Positions 55,901-62,536 of a DNA stretch of 64,000 nucleotides are shown one piece after another; positions within the stretch are counted from its first letter, which is position 1, and the number at the start of each line of letters is the position of its first letter. Made by a program: the position numbers and the translations under genes. The notes beneath the pieces were generated by a model, which did no database searches, was not told where the DNA came from, and saw only the letters and a program-made list of their open reading frames with translations. The DNA comes from JAPPKS01 sp963667895 (GTDB taxonomy: Bacteria > Poribacteria > WGA-4E > PCPOR2b): contig OZ245030.1 in the NCBI GenBank assembly GCA_965223985.1, positions 310,001 through 374,000 of the forward strand, in the 5' to 3' direction.

Positions 55901-56158
55901 CAAGGCTTGGGGACGTTCCTTAGCGATGATTCGTTCGACCACGTCCACCGTAATCGGCTCGACATAAGTTCGATTTGCAAATTCAGGGTCTGTCATGATC
56001 GTCGCGGGATTGCTGTTTACCAGAACAATCTCAAACCCCTCCTCTTGCAGGGCTTTGCAGGCTTGTGCCCCGGAATAATCAAATTCGCAAGCCTGACCAA
56101 TAATAATGGGGCCGGAGCCGATGATTAGAATTTTCTCAATGTCAGTTCGTTTTGGCAT
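52901..56158 (-). CDS. carB: Carbamoyl-phosphate synthase large subunit
   Basis: Makes carbamoyl phosphate for pyrimidine and arginine synthesis. Full length at 1085 residues. The first ATP-grasp half opens [20 protein letters not shown]; the second repeats as [20 protein letters not shown] near residue 570. Each half has the ATP-grasp and metal-site sequences ([40 protein letters not shown]). The C-terminal MGS-like allosteric domain (from [20 protein letters not shown]) is present. It starts 56 bp after carA and ends the operon. Confidence 0.97.
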   Translation of the reverse strand: [1085 protein letters not shown]

Positions 56159-56214
56159 AATCTACGTACGTGTCAGGCACCAATAACAAGATTCGTGTCG
56201 AATTCTTTAATGCC

Positions 56215-57402
56215 TCATCTCTTGTCTTCCTTTTTCATTAGGTCGGTAAATTGCTTGAAGAGATAACTTGAATCGTGAGGACCGGGCGAAGCTTCTGGAT
56301 GATATTGCACTGCGAAAACAGGATGTTTAGAATGCCGCATTCCTTCGAGGGTATGATCGTTCAGATTGACGTGTGTAATCTCTACGGTATTTGGCAGTGA
56401 ATCAATGTCCACACAGAAACCGTGATTTTGGGTGGTGATTTCCACTTTGTTGGTTTCAAGCCGTTTGACAGGTTGATTTGCGCCTCGATGTCCGAATTTG
56501 AGCTTGAATCTTTTTCCTCCGAACGCAAGCCCTAATAGTTGATGACCCAGACAGATACCGAATATTGGCTTCCTTCCTATAAGTTGCTTGATTGTCTCAA
56601 GCGCATAGTCAACCGCATCTGGATCTCCGGGACCGTTTGATAAACAGATCCCATCAGGGTTAGCGGCAAGTATATCCTCAGCAGAGGTCTGGGCTGGGAC
56701 AACTTGTACTTGGCAACCGTGTTGAGTTAGTTTGCGTAAAATATTGTGTTTAATCCCGAAGTCCATTGCGATGACACGAAACTGTGGCTCGGGTACTACT
56801 CCTACTGACGATGAATCACAATTAATTTCCAGTTGCGTACTGCCTTGATACTTTGGAGAATCTGAATCGGCGTAAGCGTTTGGGTGGGAATTGGAGTCCC
56901 CCCACAAATAGGGACTTGGGCAGGTCACACGTTGAACTAGATCCACGCCTATCAACCCTTGCCACGCTTGTGCTTTTGCAATAAGTTGCTGAGTGTCATA
57001 ATCTTCTGTCGATAGGACTCCATTCATAACACCGTGAACCCTTAGCCTTTTGGTTAAAGCACGGGTATCGACACCATGGATGCCAATAATTCCATGTTCT
57101 TCGAGGTAAGTACCGAGGCTACGGCGTGAACGCCAGTTACTATAGTGGGCACTGTATTCACTCACGATAAACCCTTCGACCTGTGGAGCAACCGATTCGA
57201 CATCGACATCATTACAGCCGTAATTTCCGATTAACGGATATGTCATTGTGACGATTTGTCCCTTGTAGGATGGATCGGTGATAATTTCTTGGTAACCTGT
57301 CATACTGGTATTAAAAACCACCTCACCCGAAGACTCGCCAATCGCACCGAAATGTTCGCCCTCATAGATTGTTCCGTCTGCTAATGCTAAGATTGCTCTC
57401 AT
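56215..57402 (-). CDS. carA: Carbamoyl-phosphate synthase small (glutaminase) subunit
   Basis: Glutamine amidotransferase supplying ammonia to CarB, 395 residues. The N-terminal domain has FNTSMTGYQEIITDPSYKGQ. The class I amidotransferase site is FGICLGHQLLGLAFGG with nucleophile Cys; the His/Glu are in FAVQYHPEASPGPHDSSYLF. A linker around residues 170-200 is slightly longer than usual. ATG 57402 has GGAG nearby. A 218-bp gap without recognised feature separates it from pyrC. Confidence 0.96.
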   Translation of the reverse strand: MRAILALADGTIYEGEHFGAIGESSGEVVFNTSMTGYQEIITDPSYKGQIVTMTYPLIGNYGCNDVDVESVAPQVEGFIVSEYSAHYSNWRSRRSLGTYLEEHGIIGIHGVDTRALTKRLRVHGVMNGVLSTEDYDTQQLIAKAQAWQGLIGVDLVQRVTCPSPYLWGDSNSHPNAYADSDSPKYQGSTQLEINCDSSSVGVVPEPQFRVIAMDFGIKHNILRKLTQHGCQVQVVPAQTSAEDILAANPDGICLSNGPGDPDAVDYALETIKQLIGRKPIFGICLGHQLLGLAFGGKRFKLKFGHRGANQPVKRLETNKVEITTQNHGFCVDIDSLPNTVEITHVNLNDHTLEGMRHSKHPVFAVQYHPEASPGPHDSSYLFKQFTDLMKKEDKR

Positions 57403-57620
57403 TGGGATTGAATCTCCTTAACTAGGGCAGTGGTTGTTATTGAGGTCGTTGCTTTTACTCAAACGAAAAAGGAAAGTCCAGTATCCTCACAGAAGATTAC
57501 ACAGTTTACAGTTATTATCCCCGATTCCACTAGCAATCTGCTTCCCTTGACTGCACTTTATGACATAGACGGAAGACTGTGTCCTTTTTTTCTGGACAAT
57601 CTATCGGAATCTCTTGGACC

Positions 57621-58910
57621 TCAGCAGGAATTGAATGTTGAATGCGTCACTATACCATCCCGGATAGTCATCACGGGGTAACCCTTCAACTCCCGACCGC
57701 TGAAGGGTGTATTACGGCTTTTGGACACAAATCGTGTCGGATCGACTCTTACCGCTCGTTTTGGATCAATTAGCGTTACGTCTGCGACCGCGCCGATCGA
57801 GAGTGTACCGCGGTCGATTTGCAGAATTTTCGCAGGGACGCACGTCATCTTCGCAATTGCTTCCGATAGAGTGAGCTTGCCCGTATCAATGAGTTGAGTG
57901 AAAACAAGCGGCACGCAGGTTTCAAGACCGACAATGCCGGGAGGAGCGTCGTGCATCCCTTGTTCCTTCTCAAACGGAGTGTGAGGAGCATGATCGGTAG
58001 CAATTGCATCAAGCGTTCCATCAATTAGTCCTTCAATCACGGCATGAACATCAGCCTGAGTTCGCAAGGGTGGATGCATTTTTGCGTTCGCACCGTGTTC
58101 TTCGACAGCAGATTCGGTGAGAGTGAAATGATGCGGTGTTGCTTCGGCTGTCACATGGATGCCCCTGCGCTTTCCCGAACGAACCAGTTCGGCAGTTCCA
58201 GCGGTGCTGACGTGTAAAATGTGAAGGTGACCCCCTGTTAACTCGGCAAGCATAATATCTCGGGCGACGATGATGTCCTCTGCTGCGTTGGGGCTGCCGG
58301 GCAAATTCAACCTACGCGAGGTTTTACCGAGGTTCATCACCGTTCCTTCATTCAGATTGTGCTCTTCGCAATGAACCGCGACGGGAAATTCTAGCTCCGC
58401 ACTCCACACTAAAGCCTTCTGCATTAGCGCGGAGTTCATGACGGTTTTACCATCATCGGATAACGCAACCGCTCCAGCTTCCAGTAGGGCTGGAACATTA
58501 GTCGCCTCGTCGCCTGCGAGATTTTTCGTGATGCTGCCGATTGGGAACACATTAGTGGCGCCATCTTTCTCTGCCTGTAGTTGGATAAATCGAATTACGT
58601 CCGGGGAATCAGCAACCGGTTTAGTATTCGCCATACAGACAACCGATGTAAATCCGCCCACCGCCGCTGCATGGGTGCCCGATGAGATGGTTTCTTTGTG
58701 TTCAAAGCCAGGTTCCCGTAAATGGACGTGCATATCAATCAAACCCGGCGTGACAATCAACCCTGAAGCATCTATAATTCTATGCCCTTCAGCCTCAATC
58801 TGTTCACCACTTTGAGTGATTCTCCCATCACAGATGAGAAGGTCTTGAATGGAATCAATCTGGTTGTCGGGATCAACCATGTGTCCATTGCGGATGAGAA
58901 TTCGACTCAT
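57621..58910 (-). CDS. pyrC: Dihydroorotase (type I)
   Basis: Cyclises carbamoyl aspartate in pyrimidine synthesis; 429 residues. The zinc site is seen in DMHVHLREPG (His61, His63), with further ligands in AVHCEEHNL and HLHILHVST and the catalytic Asp in AIATDHAPHTPFEKE. The family signature TSVVCMANTKPVADSP is intact. It overlaps the pyrR stop as ATGA, showing translational coupling. Confidence 0.96.
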   Translation of the reverse strand: MSRILIRNGHMVDPDNQIDSIQDLLICDGRITQSGEQIEAEGHRIIDASGLIVTPGLIDMHVHLREPGFEHKETISSGTHAAAVGGFTSVVCMANTKPVADSPDVIRFIQLQAEKDGATNVFPIGSITKNLAGDEATNVPALLEAGAVALSDDGKTVMNSALMQKALVWSAELEFPVAVHCEEHNLNEGTVMNLGKTSRRLNLPGSPNAAEDIIVARDIMLAELTGGHLHILHVSTAGTAELVRSGKRRGIHVTAEATPHHFTLTESAVEEHGANAKMHPPLRTQADVHAVIEGLIDGTLDAIATDHAPHTPFEKEQGMHDAPPGIVGLETCVPLVFTQLIDTGKLTLSEAIAKMTCVPAKILQIDRGTLSIGAVADVTLIDPKRAVRVDPTRFVSKSRNTPFSGRELKGYPVMTIRDGIVTHSTFNSC

Positions 58911-59431
58911 TCGTCCCCCTCATAAATCGCTGCTCGATCCGACCCATGCTCTTCTACCATTTGGACACGCACGATTTCTCTTCGCGAAGTCGGAATATTT
59001 TTGCCGACATAATTCGCAGAGATTGGTAGTTCGCGATGTCCTCGATCTATGAGCACAGCAAGCTGAATTGCGGCTGGACGTCCAAAATCCATGACGGCAT
59101 CCATCGCAGCACGTATGGTGCGCCCTGTGTAGATAACCTCATCAACCAGAATAATACATCTGCCTGCAACGCTAAAGGGAATATCTGTTCGGTTAATCTT
59201 TATCTCTTCCTCATAGAGATTTACGTCGTCTCGATACAAACGCACGTCGACTACACCCACAGGAACTTTAATATTTTCGATAGTTTCCAAGTTTTTGGCG
59301 ATGCGATGAGCCAAGTAATCTCCTCGGCTCTTAATCCCAATCAGCGCGAGATCGGCAATTTCACCATGATTGTGTTCCAGAATTTCGTGTGAGATTCTGG
59401 TCAAAGCACGTCGAATGTCCTCGGAAGTCAT
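58907..59431 (-). CDS. pyrR: PyrR, pyr attenuation regulator/uracil phosphoribosyltransferase
   Basis: RNA-binding regulator of pyr genes that also has uracil phosphoribosyltransferase activity. The PRPP site is ILVDEVIYTGRTIRAAMDA, preceded by the flexible loop region and followed by LAVLIDRGHRELPISANYVG and VGKNIPTSRREIVRV. ATG 59431 overlaps the HD gene stop as ATGA and gives 174 residues, better than the longer start at 59452. A PyrR-type target with terminator lies upstream of the operon (60058-60160), closing the regulatory loop. Confidence 0.93.
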   Translation of the reverse strand: MTSEDIRRALTRISHEILEHNHGEIADLALIGIKSRGDYLAHRIAKNLETIENIKVPVGVVDVRLYRDDVNLYEEEIKINRTDIPFSVAGRCIILVDEVIYTGRTIRAAMDAVMDFGRPAAIQLAVLIDRGHRELPISANYVGKNIPTSRREIVRVQMVEEHGSDRAAIYEGDE

Positions 59432-60057
59432 AACTTGTGCTTTTTCGCGCATTTCGATAACACCTCTTCCCTTCTGTCGACAAGTAAATCCATGATTTCG
59501 CGAACCAGTGTATAATCATCAAATCCTTCATGGTTCCAAGCGTTCGTCCAAAACTTGTCGAGCGATCGATAGCCCAATTTTTCATATTCAAACACTTGAA
59601 TCATCAGTTCAAGTTTATCTGCCGCTCGTACTAACTTTCCTTCCAGCGATGTGCCTTTTTCAAATTCTTCCCATAAGTCAGTGTAATTTTGTAGAAGGCT
59701 GTCAAAACCCTCAAACATCGACTGCAATGCGGCTTTTTCGCCGGCCTCTTTGATATCTTCAGGAATATATTCTAGGGCTGGAAATGGCACATCACCAATC
59801 CTTGCCTCGGCAACTTCGTGTAGCAACGCGATTCGCATTACCTTTTCTACGCTGAGCCTAACATTCTGTTTAGTCAACACGTCAGCCAACAGCATTGACA
59901 AAAAGGATACACGATAGCAATGATCTGCTACACTCTCAGCGTTTTTAATCCCGCGAAACAGCCAACCAGTACGGGGAAGATTCTTAAGAACGCCAATCTC
60001 TTCAATCAAGTCTAACACGGCTTTTGCATTCATAATCGTTCGGGGAATCCGGTGCAT
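59428..60057 (-). CDS. HD-domain phosphohydrolase (YfbR/HDDC2-like), first gene of the pyr operon
   Basis: Probable nucleotide 5'-phosphatase of 209 residues. His46 in SVADHCYRVSFLS, His80-Glu81 in ALLHEVAEARIGDVPFPA, and Asp147 in VRAADKLELMIQ are the expected metal ligands, with Glu in place of the usual Asp of the HD pair. The HDDC2 and YfbR groups remove phosphate from nucleoside monophosphates. Its place directly behind the PyrR attenuator and its ATGA overlap with pyrR suggest a role in pyrimidine nucleotide balance. An alternative start is Met9. Its first 110 codons recur almost exactly at 61961-62289. Confidence 0.87.
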   Translation of the reverse strand: MHRIPRTIMNAKAVLDLIEEIGVLKNLPRTGWLFRGIKNAESVADHCYRVSFLSMLLADVLTKQNVRLSVEKVMRIALLHEVAEARIGDVPFPALEYIPEDIKEAGEKAALQSMFEGFDSLLQNYTDLWEEFEKGTSLEGKLVRAADKLELMIQVFEYEKLGYRSLDKFWTNAWNHEGFDDYTLVREIMDLLVDRREEVLSKCAKKHKL

Positions 60058-60086
60058 AAAAAAACCTCCCTCAAGAAAGGGAGGTT
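60058..60086 (-). terminator. Attenuator terminator of the pyr operon, overlapping the HD ribosome site
   Basis: On the minus strand AACCTCCC pairs perfectly with GGGAGGTT, followed by seven T residues and then the ATG of the HD gene. GGGAGG is also the only good Shine-Dalgarno sequence for that ATG, eight bases away. The hairpin can therefore both end transcription and block translation. Confidence 0.88.
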
Positions 60087-60146
60087 ATTTGGCAATAGAA
60101 AATGAATAACTATAATAGTTGCAGGTTGCGTATTGCACCCTTTTCT

Positions 60147-60160
60147 AACCTCGCCGGATC
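60147..60160 (-). promoter_or_regulatory. PyrR-binding RNA site
   Basis: The minus-strand sequence GATCCGGCGAGGTT matches the PyrR loop consensus ARUCCNGNGAGGYU at 13 of 14 positions. GAGGTT can also pair with AACCTC of the terminator 5' arm, which would make an antiterminator. PyrR binding would release AACCTCCC to form the terminator, as in the Bacillus pyr scheme. Confidence 0.82.
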
Positions 60161-60211
60161 AGATTAAAAAGGAGAAATTATTCTACCTCGAAAACATTAA
60201 GGATTATTGTG

Positions 60212-60240
60212 AGTATAGCATATTAGATCTTTATTTGCAA
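60212..60240 (-). promoter_or_regulatory. Promoter of the pyr operon
   Basis: TTGCAA is followed after 17 bp by TATACT on the minus strand, 50-60 nt upstream of the PyrR site. The identical boxes and spacing are kept in the second copy. Confidence 0.7.
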
Positions 60241-60378
60241 GAAAATATCCTGAAGGCTCAAGGTAATTGACTCGATTTGAGCAGTTTAACTAGCTCCTTG
60301 CCCAGTTGCAGCGCCCCGCCAAAAGATTGCCCAGCCCATTCAAAAACTATTCACCTAGCTAAGAGCAATGCGAGACTT

Positions 60379-60416
60379 AAAAAAAAGGGTATATCCTCAA
60401 ATCTGAAGATATACCC
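60379..60416 (-). terminator. Intrinsic terminator after the 438-residue protein gene
   Basis: On the minus strand GGGTATATC pairs with GATATACCC (9 bp) and is followed by eight or nine T residues. It lies about 52 nt after the stop of the gene at 60468-61784. It separates that gene from the pyr promoter downstream. Confidence 0.87.
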
Positions 60417-60467
60417 CCTATCTGTTAGAATTTTGCTTGGATTGCTAGGCGTAAGCCTAATAGCTAT

Positions 60468-61784
60468 TTAGCGTTCTGATTGCCCGTCATCCGGCGCCTC
60501 ACGGGAAGGCATAGAAGGTCGAATCCTTTGGGATTGGAGACGCTCCCGCTCAAACCGGCGAGCCGAGTCAGGATTCGTCCGCGTCTCGCGCAGGCGACGG
60601 TACTCTTCCTCCGTGCTGTACTGGTCAATCCCCTTTTGCGCTTTATTATTACTTCCCTCCGGTGATACCCCTTCGCTCAACTCGGCTTCAATCCCCTTCG
60701 GTATCCACTTAAACGCCTTAGATTCTACCTCAAAGGACTTTTGCTCAAAGTCATCAGCTGCTGAGTCGTCCACCGTGTCTATCTCACCGCTTGAGCCCCA
60801 TTCCGTTTCACCACTATCGCCGCTTGAATCCTTGTTGAACTGGCTGATAAGTGCGTCCAATTTAGGATGATCGCCGTTTGGATCTTTGATGAGCTGGCTG
60901 ATAAGCTCGTCCAAGTCGTCGAAGTTGGGCTGATTGTCGCTTGGATTCTCAATGAAATGGTCGACAAGTTCGGACAAATTCGGATAATTATTACTTATTT
61001 CGTTGAGGTAGATGACTTGAGGCTCATTAGGCTCACCAAAATCAGAAGGCAGTGCCCCAGAACTGGATTCCACCGGTCTACTGTCCTCGCGGGTTATAAA
61101 GAGGGGATCGTCAAAGATAGGGTCGTATTGCGCATCTAGAGACGAACTTGGAATTACACCCTTTTCAATCAGGCTATCAACAGAATCAAGAGGGACATCA
61201 TATATTGTACTCAACATAATTTTTTCGCTGTACGAATCAGTGGTTTCGTCGGGCGGAACTTCATACACGAGGCCATCTATGATAACCTTATCTCCCAACC
61301 ACCACTTGGGATGAGGTACAGCTTGACCAGGTTTAAGTTTAGAAAACCAGAACATCTTAAGTACCTGCCCGTCAGGGGTTTCAATCAATTGCGGCACCAA
61401 ATCCTCTCTATGAAATACTCTAGGCGGCCCCTCATGAGGAACCGTTGTGACACCTTCATCATCGGGCATCAATGTCTGTGCGTACTTGACCTTTACGGGC
61501 TTTTGATTTGACCAATACGCTTCCCACTCTTGCTTATCATAAGTTGACCAGTGTCGTTCAACTGATTCGGAGCTAACATTAGTCACGCTGTCGTCCTTAT
61601 CAAGCGAATGTTGCGACCCTTCAGTATCCAGACCCTTAGTATCCGGATATGTTTTCTCAAACTGAAAATGGTCCCTCGCAAATTCGCCTAATTCAACATG
61701 ACTGTTGTAAAAATGGTATCCAACGCCAAATAGAAAAACCACACCCAATGCAATGAGGCAACGCCTAAACTTGATATTAAACAT
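60468..61784 (-). CDS. Unknown 438-residue membrane-anchored acidic protein
   Basis: I recognise no family. A basic start and one helix (CLIALGVVFLFGVGYHFY) suggest a signal anchor with the rest outside the cytoplasm. Residues ~95-185 look folded (PGQAVPHPKWWLGDKVIIDG). Residues ~265-320 contain a three-times repeated acidic pattern around LVDHFIENPSDNQPNFDD, LISQLIKDPNGDHPKLDA and LISQFNKDSSGD. The C-terminal ~70 residues are Arg/Glu-rich and probably disordered. AGGAGG lies five bases before the ATG, and the ATG overlaps the stop of the truncated HD frame by eight bases, so translation is probably coupled. It is expressed behind a duplicated pyr promoter/attenuator and ends at a good terminator. 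Confidence 0.7.
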   Translation of the reverse strand: MFNIKFRRCLIALGVVFLFGVGYHFYNSHVELGEFARDHFQFEKTYPDTKGLDTEGSQHSLDKDDSVTNVSSESVERHWSTYDKQEWEAYWSNQKPVKVKYAQTLMPDDEGVTTVPHEGPPRVFHREDLVPQLIETPDGQVLKMFWFSKLKPGQAVPHPKWWLGDKVIIDGLVYEVPPDETTDSYSEKIMLSTIYDVPLDSVDSLIEKGVIPSSSLDAQYDPIFDDPLFITREDSRPVESSSGALPSDFGEPNEPQVIYLNEISNNYPNLSELVDHFIENPSDNQPNFDDLDELISQLIKDPNGDHPKLDALISQFNKDSSGDSGETEWGSSGEIDTVDDSAADDFEQKSFEVESKAFKWIPKGIEAELSEGVSPEGSNNKAQKGIDQYSTEEEYRRLRETRTNPDSARRFERERLQSQRIRPSMPSREAPDDGQSER

Positions 61785-62289
61785 ATCTACCTCCTAAGAA
61801 ATAAGTTAAGCGTTTATTCATAAAGGTAACAAAGGTACTTCTAGGGCAACTTGGGTAGCTGGAACCACTACAAGTACTGTTCCAATAAACAGGGCCTGGA
61901 CCGTAAGTGTGGTTACCAAGATCCGTCCAACGTGTTTTTCTATAAAACTCCCACCTCCTCGCGGCTTTTTCGCCGGCCTCTTTGATATCTTCAGGAATAT
62001 ATTCTAAGGCTGGAAATGGCACATCACCAATCCTTGCCTCGGCAACTTCGTGTAACAACGCGATTCGCATTACCTTTTCTACGCTGAGCCTAACATTCTG
62101 TTTAGTCAACACGTCAGCCAACAGCATTGACAAAAAGGATACACGATAGCAATGATCTGCTACACTCTCAGCGTTTTTAATCCCGCGAAACAGCCAACCA
62201 GTACGGGGAAGATTCTTAAGAACGCCAATCTCTTCAATCAAGTCTAACACGGCTTTTGCATTCATAATCGTTCGGGGAATCCGGTGCAT
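61777..62289 (-). pseudogene. Truncated HD-domain gene acting as leader ORF
   Basis: The first ~110 residues match the HD phosphohydrolase at 59428 almost exactly, then the frame runs into 60 unrelated residues (from RRWEFYRKTRW, with several Cys/Pro/Ser) and stops at TAA inside the start region of the next gene. His46 and His80-Glu81 are kept but the final Asp ligand is lost, so it cannot be an active hydrolase. Its likely present role is to carry the PyrR-type leader and ribosomes to the downstream gene. Confidence 0.85.
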
Positions 62290-62318
62290 AAAAAAACCTC
62301 CCTCAAGAAAGGGAGGTT
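62290..62318 (-). terminator. Attenuator terminator, copy 2
   Basis: AACCTCCC/GGGAGGTT hairpin plus T run identical to copy 1, again directly before the ATG and containing its ribosome site. Confidence 0.85.
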
Positions 62319-62378
62319 ATTTGGCAATAGAAAATGAATAATTATAATAGTTGCAGGTTGCGTATTGCACCCTTTTCT

Positions 62379-62392
62379 AACCTCGCCGGATC
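62379..62392 (-). promoter_or_regulatory. PyrR-binding RNA site, copy 2
   Basis: The same 14 bases as at 60147-60160, unchanged although nearby linker bases have diverged. This suggests the site is still used. Confidence 0.78.
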
Positions 62393-62443
62393 AGATTAAA
62401 AAGGAGAATTTGTTCGACCTCGACAACATTAAAGACAAATGTG

Positions 62444-62472
62444 AGTATAGCATATTAGATCTTTAATTGCAA
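62444..62472 (-). promoter_or_regulatory. Promoter, copy 2
   Basis: TTGCAA, 17 bp, TATACT, as in copy 1; one base in the spacer near the -35 box differs (TTAATT against TTTATT). Confidence 0.68.
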
Positions 62473-62536
62473 GAAAATAATCTAAAAGGCTCAGAGTTAT
62501 TTATTCGAGGATCAGCCATTTGCAATCAAGACATCG

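Larger units (their letters stand above)
59729..60260 (-). repeat. Duplicated pyr promoter/leader/HD 5' segment, copy 1
   Basis: About 532 bp with promoter, attenuator and the first ~110 HD codons. Copy 2 is at 61961-62493, same orientation. The coding part and the PyrR site, terminator and promoter boxes match almost perfectly; most differences (about ten) cluster in the linker between promoter and PyrR site. Confidence 0.93.
61961..62493 (-). repeat. Duplicated pyr promoter/leader/HD 5' segment, copy 2
   Basis: Direct repeat of 59729-60260, offset 2232 bp at the ATG. The break at the HD end lies at codon ~110 and the other just upstream of the promoter. No target-site duplication or transposase is visible, so recombination rather than transposition is likely. 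Confidence 0.93.

Noticed and set aside
57430..57681. Plus-strand gene between pyrC and carA
   Set aside because: It overlaps the pyrC 3' end, has no ribosome site and no recognisable protein pattern.
59729..62493. Attenuator duplication as a simple assembly duplication
   Set aside because: The copies differ at about ten positions and have different flanks, which an assembler copying the same reads would not produce; long reads would still be the final check.
61961..62493. Insertion sequence or integron carrying the duplicated leader
   Set aside because: No transposase, terminal inverted repeats or target duplication were seen at the ends.
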